From Microbacterium sp. TPD7012 (GTDB lineage: Bacteria > Actinomycetota > Actinomycetes > Actinomycetales > Microbacteriaceae), in assembly GCF_003075395.1 (NCBI RefSeq), contig NZ_QDFV01000005.1, positions 62,001 through 126,000 of the forward strand: a DNA stretch of 64,000 bases, read 5' to 3'. A program made the translations under genes and the position numbers. A model generated the notes under the pieces. It did not search any database, was not told the origin of the DNA, and worked only from the letters and a program-made list of their open reading frames with translations. How positions within the stretch are numbered: the stretch's first letter is position 1; the number at the start of each line of letters is the position of its first letter. Below are positions 25,357 to 34,255 of this stretch, one piece after another.

Positions 25357-26999
25357 CAGGCACCCGCGATCGCGGCGAGTCGTGCGGCCCGGCGTGCCTG
25401 CTGCACGTCGGGGTCCGGCACGGGAGCTGCGGCGAGGAGACGGCGCGTGTACGGATCCTCCGGATGCTCCAGCACCCGCGTGCGTGACCCCGCCTCGACC
25501 ACGCGGCCGGTGTTGAGCACCATGACGCTGTCGCACAGCTCGTCGATCACCGCGAGATCGTGGCTGATGAACACGCACGCGAACTCGAGCCTCGCCTGCA
25601 GCTCGCGGAACACCTCCAGCACCTGCGCCTGCACCGAGACGTCGAGGGCGCTGGTCGGCTCGTCGGCGATGAGCAGCGCGGGGTCGAGCGACACCGCGCG
25701 GGCGATCGCGACCCGCTGCCTCTGGCCGCCGGACAGCTCGTGCGGGTAGCGGTCGGCGCGATCGGAGAGCCCGACGGCGTCGAGAAGCTCCTCCACTCGC
25801 TCGCTCAGCGCGCGCCCGCGCAGCCCTCGGATGCTCTGCAGGGGCTCCTCGACGCTCTGGCGCGCGGTGTACCTCGGGTTGAGCGACAGGGCCGGATTCT
25901 GGAAGACGACCCCCACGCGTCGACGGGTGCGCCGGCGATCGGCCCGCGACGCGGTGCGCATGTCGACGCCCTCGATCCGGATGGTGCCCTCGGTCACGGG
26001 AGCCGCGCCGATCACCGCTCGCCCGATCGTGGATTTGCCGCTGCCGGACTCGCCGACCAGCCCGAGGATCTCGCCCTTCTGCACCCGCACGCTCACGCCG
26101 TCGACCGCGCGGAACGCGCCCCGCAGACGATTGCCGTAGCTGACCACGAGGTCGTCGATCTCGAGCACTGCGGGGGCCGCGTCCAGCGAGGCGCCCGCGC
26201 CACGGGTGCCGATCCTCGGCACGGCGTCGAGCAGCTCGCGGGTGTACCCGGCCGACGGTGTGAGCAGCACGCTGCGGGCGGTGCCCTCCTCGACGCGTTC
26301 GCCGTGCCGCATCACCACGACACGGTCGGCGAGCTCCGCCACCACACCCATGTCGTGCGTGATCAGCAGGATCGCGCGGCCCTCCCGTCGCCCGAGCCGG
26401 GCGAGCACGTCGAGCACCTCCGCCTGCACCGTCACGTCGAGCGCCGTGGTCGGCTCGTCGGCGATGAGCAGCTGCGGGTCGGATGCCAGGGCCATCGCGA
26501 TCCCGACCCGCTGGCACTGCCCGCCGGAGAGCTCATGGGGATACTGCTTCATGCGTCGGGCGGGGTCGGGGATGTCGACCAGCTCGAGCAGCTCGATCGC
26601 CCGTCGGCGCGCGGCGCGCGTGCTCAGCGACCGATCGTGCGAGCGCACCGCCTCGACCACCTGGAATCCGATCGTGAAGACCGGGTTGAGCGAGGCGACG
26701 GGGTCCTGCGAGATCAGGGCGATCTCCGCACCGCGCACCTGCCGCAGCTCGCGCGGGGACAGCCCCAGCAGCTCGCGCCCGTGGAGCTTCACCGATCCGG
26801 TGGCCCGTGCTCCGTCGGGCAGCAGGCCGATCACGGACAGCGCGGTGACCGACTTGCCCGAGCCCGACTCCCCCACGACGGCGACGACCTCGCCGGGGGC
26901 GACGTCCAGATCGAGACCGTGCACGACCTCGATGGGTGCGCGCGTGCCGAAGGACACCCGCAGGTCGCGCACGCGCAGAACGGCTTCAGTGGAATCCAT
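25356..26999 (-). CDS. peptide/nickel ABC transporter ATPase, two nucleotide-binding domains fused (DppD-DppF type)
   Basis: This 547-residue protein has two complete ABC cassettes. The first has Walker A GESGSGKSV near 41, signature LSGGQCQR near 165 and Walker B LLIADEPTTALD. The second has GESGSGKST near 315, LSGGQRQR near 430 and LLIADEPTSALD. Each ends with the oligopeptide-type C-terminal extension. The fusion supplies both ATP sites for the DppB/DppC permeases of this operon on the cytoplasmic face. The first signature carries Cys where Arg or Gln is usual. Confidence 0.95.
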   Translation of the reverse strand: MDSTEAVLRVRDLRVSFGTRAPIEVVHGLDLDVAPGEVVAVVGESGSGKSVTALSVIGLLPDGARATGSVKLHGRELLGLSPRELRQVRGAEIALISQDPVASLNPVFTIGFQVVEAVRSHDRSLSTRAARRRAIELLELVDIPDPARRMKQYPHELSGGQCQRVGIAMALASDPQLLIADEPTTALDVTVQAEVLDVLARLGRREGRAILLITHDMGVVAELADRVVVMRHGERVEEGTARSVLLTPSAGYTRELLDAVPRIGTRGAGASLDAAPAVLEIDDLVVSYGNRLRGAFRAVDGVSVRVQKGEILGLVGESGSGKSTIGRAVIGAAPVTEGTIRIEGVDMRTASRADRRRTRRRVGVVFQNPALSLNPRYTARQSVEEPLQSIRGLRGRALSERVEELLDAVGLSDRADRYPHELSGGQRQRVAIARAVSLDPALLIADEPTSALDVSVQAQVLEVFRELQARLEFACVFISHDLAVIDELCDSVMVLNTGRVVEAGSRTRVLEHPEDPYTRRLLAAAPVPDPDVQQARRAARLAAIAGA

Positions 27000-27002
27000 C
27001 GA

Positions 27003-27515
27003 TCACGCTTCGTCCTCGCCCGCGTCGCGGGCGCGCTTGTGCTCATGCCAGTCGGCGAGCATCTTGTGGTGGTAGTCCTGCACCCATTCGAGGTAGTCGC
27101 GACCGTTGCGCAGACGCACGGCGGCGTCGGTCTCGGTCGGGCTCAGCCACCGCAGGGCGGTGTCGAGCGAGCGGATCTCCCTGTCGAAGTAGCGGCGCTC
27201 GTTGGCGAGGAAGCTGCCCCAGGGGTCCTCCTCGGCCATGAAGTAGTGGTTCCGGTCGCCTGGCAGCGAGTGACGCCGGATGAAGTTCGTGTCGATCAGC
27301 CGCCGGGTCGCCATCGACACCGCTCCGGTGCTGGCTCCCAGCGCAGCGGCGAGGTCGGCAGAGGAGATGAAGGGGCGATCCATGATCATCAGGTAGCCGA
27401 GCACGCGTCCGTCCATGCGAGACGTTCCGGCCATCTCCCAGATGAGCGAGATCTCCTCGGCGAACTGTCGACGGTACTGCTCGCGCTCGGCGGCTGCGGC
27501 GTTGTCCTCGGTCAT
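27003..27515 (-). CDS. GbsR/MarR-type transcriptional regulator
   Basis: This 170-residue protein has a winged helix (GRVLGYLMIMDRPFISSADL and AAALGASTGAVSMATRRLID, about residues 36-80) followed by a helical dimerisation region with a long charged C-terminus. GbsR-type regulators often sense choline-like or small organic ligands. It is encoded inside the peptide-import operon between dppC and the ATPase gene, which suggests autoregulation of the whole transcript. A possible site is the AT-rich imperfect inverted repeat near 32551-32573, inferred. Confidence 0.85.
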   Translation of the reverse strand: MTEDNAAAAEREQYRRQFAEEISLIWEMAGTSRMDGRVLGYLMIMDRPFISSADLAAALGASTGAVSMATRRLIDTNFIRRHSLPGDRNHYFMAEEDPWGSFLANERRYFDREIRSLDTALRWLSPTETDAAVRLRNGRDYLEWVQDYHHKMLADWHEHKRARDAGEDEA

Positions 27516-27555
27516 GTGCTCTTCCCTTCCGGCGGCGTCCCGATCAGCATGCCAC

Positions 27556-28482
27556 TCACCGTCGTTCCCTCGGATCGAAGACGCCGCGCAGCTCCTCGCC
27601 GATCGCCACCACGGCGAGCACGGTCAGCGCCAGGAGCACGCTCGGCAGCACGAGCACATGCGGCGACGCCTGGAAGACCCGCGATCCGGCCGCGATCTGC
27701 AGGCCCCAGGAGATCGCCGGCGACGACAGCCCGACACCGAGGTAGGTGAGGGTGCTCTCGGCGACGATCACGGCACCGATCGTCAGCGTGGCGAGCAGCA
27801 GCACCGGCTGCACGGCGTTGGGCAGCACGTAGCGCCCCACGATGCGTCCGGTGCTCAGCCCCATGGTCCGCGCTGCGAGCACGTGGTCGGCCTTCGCGAC
27901 CGACCGCACCGACCCGCGCATCAGCCGGGCCATCATGGGCCACCCGAAGATCCCGAGCACCAGCCCGACCGTCAGCACGTTGCGGGCGCCGAGCATGTTG
28001 AGCACCACGATCGCGGCGAGCAGGAACGGGAAGCCGAGGAAGACCTCGGTCAGGCGCGAGATGATCCAGTCGGCGATCGAGCCGCCCATCCCGGCGAGCG
28101 TGCCGAGCAGCAGCGCGATCGCGAGGGCGATCGCCGTGGCGAGGAAGCCCACCGAGAGCGAGCTCTGCGCGCCGTAGACGGCGTTCGCCCAGATGTCGCA
28201 GCCCTGCACGTCGAAACCGAACGGATGCCCGGCGCTCGCGGTTCCCGCGCTGTCGGCGAGGTCGCAGGCCCGGGGGTCGCCATTGCCGAAGAGCCAGGCG
28301 AACGGCGACGGAGCCACGGCGAACGCCACGACCACGAGCAGCACGACGGCGGCCATCCAGAAGAGCGGGCGGCGCACCAGCATCCGCCACGCGCCCTCCC
28401 GTCGCGCGACGATTGCGATCGCGGTGGTCTTCGGCATCGTGATCTTCGCGGTGCCCGGAGTCGGGTTCTGGGGATCAGGCAC
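27556..28482 (-). CDS. peptide ABC transporter permease (DppC-type)
   Basis: This 308-residue protein has six membrane helices, an N-terminal cytoplasmic tail and the periplasmic-side cysteine pair typical of this group (DPRACDLAD and VQGCDIWANAVYG). The inner loop SVAKADHVLAARTMGLSTGR matches the DppC ATPase-contact motif. GTG 28482 is preferred over the upstream in-frame ATG because GAGGAT lies just ahead. It overlaps the dppB-type stop by 8 bases. Confidence 0.92.
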   Translation of the reverse strand: MPDPQNPTPGTAKITMPKTTAIAIVARREGAWRMLVRRPLFWMAAVVLLVVVAFAVAPSPFAWLFGNGDPRACDLADSAGTASAGHPFGFDVQGCDIWANAVYGAQSSLSVGFLATAIALAIALLLGTLAGMGGSIADWIISRLTEVFLGFPFLLAAIVVLNMLGARNVLTVGLVLGIFGWPMMARLMRGSVRSVAKADHVLAARTMGLSTGRIVGRYVLPNAVQPVLLLATLTIGAVIVAESTLTYLGVGLSSPAISWGLQIAAGSRVFQASPHVLVLPSVLLALTVLAVVAIGEELRGVFDPRERR

Positions 28483-29407
28483 GACGGATCCTCGGGTCGA
28501 GCATCGCATGGAGGGCGTCCACGATCAGCGAGGTGAGCAGGAAGATGATGATCAGCGCGGTCGAGATGCCGACGACCAACGTCGCCTCGTGGTCCCGGAT
28601 CGCCAGGAACAGCAGGTTGCCGACGCCGGGGAGGTTGAAGATCCCCTCGATCACCACGGCACCGCCGAGCAGGAACCCGAGGTCCGTCGCGAGGAAGGTG
28701 GCGGTGGGGATGAGCGAGTTGCGCATGACGTGGAGACCGATGACCCGGGACTCGCTGATGCCCTTCGAGCGGGCGGTGCGCACGTAGTCGGCGTCGAGGT
28801 TCTCGATCATCGACCCGCGCACCAGGCGCGAGACGGATGCCAGCCCGAACAGCGCGATCACGAGCGCCGGCAGCAGGTACGCGAGCGGCCACCCCTCGCG
28901 GATGCCGGCGACCGGCAGCCAGTCCAGTCGCACCCCGAACACGATCTGCGCCGTGATGCCGAGCACGAACACCGGGATGCAGCTGAGGCCGATCGAGATC
29001 ACCAGGAGGCCGCGGTCGATGACCGTGCCGCGCTTGAGCGCCGACACGATGCCGACCGTGAGCCCGAGGACGATCTGGATCGTCCAGGCGGTGAGCGCGA
29101 GCGTGATCGTGACCGGCCACCGGGAGGCGAGCTGATCGGCGACGGCCCGTCCGCGCAGATCCACCCCGAGATCGCCGGTGAGCAGGTTGCCGATGTAGTT
29201 CGCGTACTGCACGAGCAGGGGCTGATCGAGCAGGTACCGCGCGTTCAGGGCGTCGATGACGGACTGCGGCAGCTGGCGATCGCCGGCCAGGGCACGGATG
29301 GGATCGCCCGGCAGGCTGAAGACCGTGAAGTAGATGATGAACGTCACTCCGAAGAAGACGATCGCGAATCCGACCAGTCTCTGCAGCAGCTTCAGTCCGA
29401 GGCCCAC
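28475..29407 (-). CDS. peptide ABC transporter permease (DppB-type)
   Basis: This 310-residue protein starts with GTG. The N-terminal LKLLQRLVGFAIVFFGVTFI helix and FSLPGDPIRALAGDR are standard for DppB, with six helices and the loop NLDADYVRTARSKGISESRV. The start overlaps the end of the M14 peptidase gene by 16 bases, so expression is tightly coupled. It forms the import pore with the DppC-type subunit. Confidence 0.93.
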   Translation of the reverse strand: MGLGLKLLQRLVGFAIVFFGVTFIIYFTVFSLPGDPIRALAGDRQLPQSVIDALNARYLLDQPLLVQYANYIGNLLTGDLGVDLRGRAVADQLASRWPVTITLALTAWTIQIVLGLTVGIVSALKRGTVIDRGLLVISIGLSCIPVFVLGITAQIVFGVRLDWLPVAGIREGWPLAYLLPALVIALFGLASVSRLVRGSMIENLDADYVRTARSKGISESRVIGLHVMRNSLIPTATFLATDLGFLLGGAVVIEGIFNLPGVGNLLFLAIRDHEATLVVGISTALIIIFLLTSLIVDALHAMLDPRIRRA

Positions 29408-30798
29408 CGGCTCGCCCCTTCGAGCTGTGCGTGCGCGGCGAGGATCGCGCCGTACTGCACGCCGACCACGGCGCTCAGCGGCAGCGGTCGGGAGCTCCCC
29501 GCCTGGAGGGCGCCCTCGAGCCAGCCGTCGAACAGGTCCTGGGCCTCGACGGCCGCGCGGCGCAGCTCGGGCGCCGCGGTCCCCGCCTCGACCTCGGCGC
29601 GCAGCGCCCGCACCAGCATCCCGCCCCAGCGCAGGCGATGCAGGCGCACGAGGCCGGACAGCGCCTCGACCTCGGAGACGGTCGCGAATCGGTCGGACTC
29701 CTGGGCGGCGCGGGCGACGTTCTCCTCCCCGGCGGCGGTCGCGGCGGGGGCGAACACCCGGGCGGCGCGCAGCAGCGGGGTGTCCAGGCGCAGGAAGGGC
29801 GTGACCCGGTCGACGAGCGCGGTGAGCCGGGTGCCCGTCTCCTGCAGCGCCTCACCGGACTCGCGCAGCACCTCGCGGTAGAGCGTCTCGGTCGGGGTGG
29901 TGTCGTCGGCGAGCGGGTCGCTGAACTGCGGCAGCTCGGCGATCAGCGAGAGCGTGCCGTACTTCTGCGCATACGAGGTCGAGGCGTCGCCGGCGGAACC
30001 CGGCGGGTAGGGATCGAGTCCGTAGGCCTCGGTCCAGTCGTACGCGTCCTGCAGCGTGCCCATCTCGTAGATGGCCGGCGCGAGGACGGTGAAGTGCGCG
30101 CCCTCGGCCTCCCCCGTGTGCAGCGGCACGCCGAGGGCTGCGGGCAGCGCGTGCAGCAGCGGATACAGGGCGGGAACCGCACGCGAGAGATAGAAGTACG
30201 CGCCCCCGCCCTCGCTGTTGTGCAGCGGGACGTACAGGTCGGGCTTGGCGGTGTCGATCGCGCGGGCAAGGGCCTGGGTCTCGGGCATCATCGCGTCGAA
30301 GTACGCCTTCTTGTACGAGAACGGGAAGGTCCACTCGACCTGCTCGTCCGGCGCCGGGCGGTAGAACTCCCGCGCGTACCGCTCGCGGTCCGAGGGGTCG
30401 GCGAACCAGCCCTCGTTGAGCCGCATGCCGTCGGGGTCCGCGCACGGCACGATGTGCCAGGTGGTGTCGAGCTGCGCGCGGAACGCGGCATCCGACGTCA
30501 GCTGTTCTGTCAGGTGCAGGATCGTCAGCGAGCCGATCGGCTCGTTCGGGTGCACACCGCCCACGATGAGCGCCGAGCGCGCGCCGTCGCCGATCGAGTA
30601 GAGCGAGATCGGCTCGCCGAGGCGGCTGGTGCCGATCCGCTGCACGCTGATCAGTGTCGGATGCTGCGCGCGGAACGACTCCATCTGCTCGTTGAGCGCG
30701 TCGACGGTGGGGAAAGAGGTGTGGTCCGGTGCCGCGCCGGCACGACGGAGGATGTCCTCCGTCGTGCCGGCGGTCGGTGCCGCTGCGGAATCGTGCAC
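29392..30798 (-). CDS. M14-family zinc carboxypeptidase
   Basis: This 468-residue protein has the zinc motif HPNE (GGVHPNEPIGS, about residues 81-91) and a later zinc His in PLHNSEGGGAYF near 195. The catalytic Glu is not obvious by eye. There is no signal peptide, so it is cytoplasmic and probably trims the imported peptide or amide. It starts with GTG, 25 bases after the binding-protein gene. Alternatives are a deacylase of the related AstE/AspA group, because the domain is longer than small carboxypeptidases. Confidence 0.85.
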   Translation of the reverse strand: MHDSAAAPTAGTTEDILRRAGAAPDHTSFPTVDALNEQMESFRAQHPTLISVQRIGTSRLGEPISLYSIGDGARSALIVGGVHPNEPIGSLTILHLTEQLTSDAAFRAQLDTTWHIVPCADPDGMRLNEGWFADPSDRERYAREFYRPAPDEQVEWTFPFSYKKAYFDAMMPETQALARAIDTAKPDLYVPLHNSEGGGAYFYLSRAVPALYPLLHALPAALGVPLHTGEAEGAHFTVLAPAIYEMGTLQDAYDWTEAYGLDPYPPGSAGDASTSYAQKYGTLSLIAELPQFSDPLADDTTPTETLYREVLRESGEALQETGTRLTALVDRVTPFLRLDTPLLRAARVFAPAATAAGEENVARAAQESDRFATVSEVEALSGLVRLHRLRWGGMLVRALRAEVEAGTAAPELRRAAVEAQDLFDGWLEGALQAGSSRPLPLSAVVGVQYGAILAAHAQLEGASRWASD

Positions 30799-30823
30799 GG
30801 GGTGTAATTCTCTCTGGATCGGA

Positions 30824-32434
30824 TCAGGATGCCGCGGAGGCGGTGACGACCTTGGTCAGGTCGACGCTTCCGGACACCGTGTACAGCTCGGAGATGCGAT
30901 CCGAGGTGACGTACAGGTAGCGGTTGCCGAAGAGCGGCACCGTGGGGAAGTCCTGGAGGATGCGCTCCTGCACCTTCACGTACCCCTCGGAGGACTCCTC
31001 GAACGTGTCGGCCGCGTTGGCCTCCGCGAGGAGGGCGTCGACCTCGGGGTTCGAGTAGCCGCCGGATCCGAAGTTGCCTTCGCCTGTCGCCGTGTACACG
31101 GCCGTCAGCGTGTTCTGCTGGCTCGGGTACAGCGCACCCCAGCGGGCACGGAACGGCCCGTTGACCTCATGGGCGCCGACGCTGTCGACGAACGCGGCGA
31201 AGTCGACCGACGGGGTCGCGACGACGCTCTCGATGCCGAGGTTCTGGCGCAGCTGGTTCGCGATCGCCTCGAACAGGTCGTCCTGACCCCAGTTCGCGAT
31301 GTAGTGCACGGCCAGCTCGCCGTCGAAGCCGCCGGCCTCCTCGAGCAGCGCCTGCGCGGCCTCGGGGTCGAACTCGCAGTACTCGCCGCAGACGCCCTCC
31401 GGATCGCCGGGCATGCTCGGCGCGGTGAGCGAGGTCGCGGGAACCTGGGAGCCGCCGAAGATCGCGTCGTTGATCGCCTCGCGGTCGATGGCCATCGAGA
31501 TCGCCTGACGGATGCGCGGATCGGCGAAGCGCGGGTCCGTCAGATCGAAGCCGAGGAAGTCGACACCGGGTGCGTCGAGTTCGTAGACGTGCTCGCCGAA
31601 GTCGGTGCGCGCCTGGGCGACCTGCGATCCGGCGATGGCGACGATGTCGACCTCGCCGGCCAGGGCGTCGGTGTAGGCGGTCGCTGTGTCGAGATAGGGC
31701 ACGAAGGTCACGGCGCCGATGTTCGGCTCCGTGCCCGCGTAGTCCTCGTAGGCGACGGCCTCGATCGGGTCGGTGTCCGACCAGCCGTCGACGAGGGCGA
31801 ACGGACCGTTCCCGACGGGTGCCTCCTCCCAGGCGGCGATGTCGGCGAGCGCCTCGGACGGGAGCGGGTAGAGGCCGGTCTGTCCTGCGGTGAGCTGCAG
31901 CGGGAACTGACGGTCCGGTGCGTCGAGCTCGACGGTGAACGTGAGGTCGTCGACGACGGTGAGACCTGCGAGTTCGGTCGCGGTCGGCTCAGCTCCCTCG
32001 GCGGGGTTGAGGTCGGCGTACCCGACGACCCCGGCGAGCTGTGCGCCGTTCACCCAGGCGTTCGGGCCGTATGCGGCATGGTTCCAGGTGTCGACATAGT
32101 CCTGAGCGGTGACCGGAGTCCCGTCGTGGAACGTCCAGCCGTCGCGAAGCGTGATCGTCCACAGCTTCGCGTCGTCCGACTCGACGGACTCGGCCGCGAC
32201 GTAGGTGATCTCTCCCGCGTCGTCGATCGCGGTGAGCGGGGAGAACATCGCGATGACGATGTTGTACGACGTGAACTGGTTGGCCGGGACGAGGCTGTCG
32301 GGCTTCTCGACCGCGAAGCGGACCGGATCGGCGTCACCGCTGTCGTCCGCGTCCGGCGACGACGCGGAGCAACCCGCGAGCGACAGAGCCAGGACCGCGG
32401 AAGCGGCGATCATCAGTCTTGCAGTGCTGTGCAT
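30824..32434 (-). CDS. peptide-type ABC substrate-binding lipoprotein (DppA family)
   Basis: This 536-residue protein starts at ATG 32434 after AAGGAGGAG. The signal ends in the lipobox LAGC near residue 22. The family 5 solute-binding domain shows LWTITLRDGWTFHDGTPVTA and FDLTDPRFADPRIRQAISMA. A Cys pair (GVCGEYCEF) near residue 350 may form a disulfide. It delivers a peptide or peptide-like compound to DppB/C and is the promoter-proximal gene of the nine-gene operon reaching 22207. Confidence 0.94.
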   Translation of the reverse strand: MHSTARLMIAASAVLALSLAGCSASSPDADDSGDADPVRFAVEKPDSLVPANQFTSYNIVIAMFSPLTAIDDAGEITYVAAESVESDDAKLWTITLRDGWTFHDGTPVTAQDYVDTWNHAAYGPNAWVNGAQLAGVVGYADLNPAEGAEPTATELAGLTVVDDLTFTVELDAPDRQFPLQLTAGQTGLYPLPSEALADIAAWEEAPVGNGPFALVDGWSDTDPIEAVAYEDYAGTEPNIGAVTFVPYLDTATAYTDALAGEVDIVAIAGSQVAQARTDFGEHVYELDAPGVDFLGFDLTDPRFADPRIRQAISMAIDREAINDAIFGGSQVPATSLTAPSMPGDPEGVCGEYCEFDPEAAQALLEEAGGFDGELAVHYIANWGQDDLFEAIANQLRQNLGIESVVATPSVDFAAFVDSVGAHEVNGPFRARWGALYPSQQNTLTAVYTATGEGNFGSGGYSNPEVDALLAEANAADTFEESSEGYVKVQERILQDFPTVPLFGNRYLYVTSDRISELYTVSGSVDLTKVVTASAAS

Positions 32435-32518
32435 AACTCCTCCTTGAGCCACACCTGACGGGTGCCGCATCGAGTGTGGGCTGGCTCGTTCCTGCGGGCT
32501 TTCGCAGGGCTTTCCAGC

Positions 32519-32547
32519 ACCGTAGATCGCGGCACTTCAACAATCAA
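32519..32547 (-). promoter_or_regulatory. promoter of the peptide-import operon
   Basis: On the minus strand TTGATT (32547-32542) and TACGGT (32524-32519) are separated by 17 bases. The leader would be about 78 bases. Upstream, 32551-32573 (AACTTCA, spacer, TTGAAAGTT) is an AT-rich imperfect inverted repeat that may bind a regulator such as the GbsR-type protein of the operon. Confidence 0.55.
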
Positions 32548-32655
32548 TGAAACTTCAGTAGAAATTGAAAGTTGTAATAGGAGTGAAACAGGAGGGACTC
32601 ACGCACGCAACAGAGGGAGCGCTCCGTTACCGAAACGTGACAGCCGATGAGGAGC

Positions 32656-33207
32656 TCAGATCACCGGCCGGTCGATCCGCGAGACCACGTGCAGCGGCTC
32701 GTCGATCGGGTTGTCCGGCTCCATGTCGCCCTCGCCCACGCGGCGGAATCCCGCCTTCTCCAGCGCGCGCCACGACCCGACGTTCCCGGCGACGACCGGC
32801 ACGATGATCGCCGGAGCATCCGGGTACGAGAGCCAGGTCTCGGCGACCACGGCGCGGATGAGAGCTGTACCGAGGCCGCGCCCGGTGTTCCCGAGATCCG
32901 CGATCAGGTAGTCGATCGTCACCGCGTGCTCGGGGACGTCGACGATCGCCGAGAGCTCCTCGAGATCCTCGGCGTAGTCCGCGATTCGCGAGCGCTGCAC
33001 CAGCGCCGCGGGCACGCCGTCGAACGATACGAGCAGATCCTCCCCGGCCTCCTCGCCCCGCGTGCCAGGGCCGAAGTCGCGCGCCACACCCTCCGGCGAG
33101 AAGTCGTGATGCCAGTACCGGTGCACGTGCGGCCGCGACAGCCAGTCCGCGAGCAGCGCGAAGTCGCTCTCGACGACGGGACGCCAGGTGATCTGCGGGG
33201 TGACCAT
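32656..33207 (-). CDS. GNAT acetyltransferase (AAC(6')-like)
   Basis: This 183-residue protein begins MVTPQITWRPVVESDFALLA and continues WLSRPHVHRYWHHDFSPEGV. This is the pattern of the GNAT subgroup containing aminoglycoside 6'-N-acetyltransferases and siderophore acetyltransferases. The acetyl-CoA loop is DLGNTGRGLGTALIRAV and the C-terminal block is ALEKAGFRRVGEGDME. Substrate and resistance phenotype cannot be inferred. The ATG at 33207 is chosen because upstream codons run into a repeat (33241-33305). It is a single gene. Confidence 0.85.
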   Translation of the reverse strand: MVTPQITWRPVVESDFALLADWLSRPHVHRYWHHDFSPEGVARDFGPGTRGEEAGEDLLVSFDGVPAALVQRSRIADYAEDLEELSAIVDVPEHAVTIDYLIADLGNTGRGLGTALIRAVVAETWLSYPDAPAIIVPVVAGNVGSWRALEKAGFRRVGEGDMEPDNPIDEPLHVVSRIDRPVI

Positions 33208-33240
33208 CCGCCCATGATCCCAGGGGAACGCCGGGTGCGG

Positions 33241-33305
33241 GCGTTTCGTCTCGCTGCGCTCGCTCAACGACCGAGAGCAAAGCGAGACCCGCTCAACGAC
33301 CGGGG
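33241..33305. repeat. family C palindromic repeat (two partial copies)
   Basis: GCGTTTCGTC (33241-33250) and CTCGCTCAACGACCG (33259-33273) match exactly the right half of the element at 46530-46635. A further CGCTCAACGACCG (33290-33302) overlaps the 3' end of the ddl gene. Confidence 0.7.
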
Positions 33306-34255
33306 TCGAGCGCCGCCCGCACCATGCGCGAGACGAGGTCGGTGTACTCGACGCCGGCGGCCGCGAACATCCGCGGCACCTGCGACGCCGCGGTCAGCCC
33401 CGGCATCGTGTTGACCTCGTTGAGCACGGCACCGTCGTCGGTGAGGAAGAAGTCCATCCGCGCCACCCCGGCGCATCCGATGGCGTCGAACACGGCGATG
33501 GCCGCCCGCTTCAGCGCCGACGTCTGTGCCGCGTCGAGCTGCGCCGGAACCGTGAACCGCGCACTGCCGTCGTACTTCGTCGCGGTGTCGAACGGTCCCG
33601 TCGTGTGGATCTCCAGCGGAGGCGCCGCCCAGCGGATGCCGCCCGCCTCGCGGAGCACGGCGACATCGATCTCCCGCGCCCGCACGACCTCCTCCACGAG
33701 GATGCGCCGATCGAACCGCGCCGCGGTGCGCAGTGCCTCGAGCAGCTCGGACTCCTCCGTGACGAGGCTCACTCCGAAGCTCGACCCGGCCGACACCGGC
33801 TTGACGACCACCTCGCCCTCGAACTCGGCATCCCCGATGTCCTCGACTGCGATGACCTTCCCCCGCGCGGTGCGCACGCCGACGGCATCCGCCACCAGCT
33901 TCGTCGCCCACTTGTCCATGCCGATCGCTCCTGCGCGCAGGTCGGAACCCACGACCTTCGCGCCGGCGAGCGCCCCCAGTGCGGCGAGGGCTCCGTCCTC
34001 GCCGAGCGCTCCATGCACGGCGGGGAATATGACGTCGGCCTCGGCGATCATCGGCAGCGCGAGACCGAGGGATTCGACCGGAGACGCCGTCGCCGGCAGG
34101 CCGTCCGCACGCCAGATCCCCTCTCGGTCGATGGTCACCGTGCGCACGGCGTGGCCGCTGAGCCGGAGGGCGGCGGCGACCGCGGCGGCCGACGCCAGCG
34201 AGACCTCGTGCTCGGCGTTCTGCCCTCCCCCGATGACCAGCACGTGCGGCATCAT
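33293..34255 (-). CDS. ddl: D-alanine--D-alanine ligase
   Basis: This 320-residue ATP-grasp enzyme has VLVIGGGQNAEHEVSLASAA (N-terminal glycine loop and EHEVS), VFPAVHGALGEDGALAALG, VVVKPVSAGSSFGVSLV (ATP loop) and VLNEVNTMPGLT (Mg site). The omega-loop region reads ATKYDGSARF, so the Lys-Tyr typical of D-Ala-D-Ala ligases is kept, and this argues against D-lactate specificity. It joins two D-Ala for peptidoglycan. The start overlaps the alanine racemase stop (ATGA). It is the last gene of a vanY-alr-ddl unit. Confidence 0.93.
   Translation of the reverse strand: MMPHVLVIGGGQNAEHEVSLASAAAVAAALRLSGHAVRTVTIDREGIWRADGLPATASPVESLGLALPMIAEADVIFPAVHGALGEDGALAALGALAGAKVVGSDLRAGAIGMDKWATKLVADAVGVRTARGKVIAVEDIGDAEFEGEVVVKPVSAGSSFGVSLVTEESELLEALRTAARFDRRILVEEVVRAREIDVAVLREAGGIRWAAPPLEIHTTGPFDTATKYDGSARFTVPAQLDAAQTSALKRAAIAVFDAIGCAGVARMDFFLTDDGAVLNEVNTMPGLTAASQVPRMFAAAGVEYTDLVSRMVRAALDPGR

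Noticed and set aside
33293..34255. Ligase as a D-Ala-D-Lac (vancomycin resistance) enzyme
   Set aside because: The omega-loop KYD pattern fits D-Ala-D-Ala ligases, and no vanH- or vanX-like gene is present.
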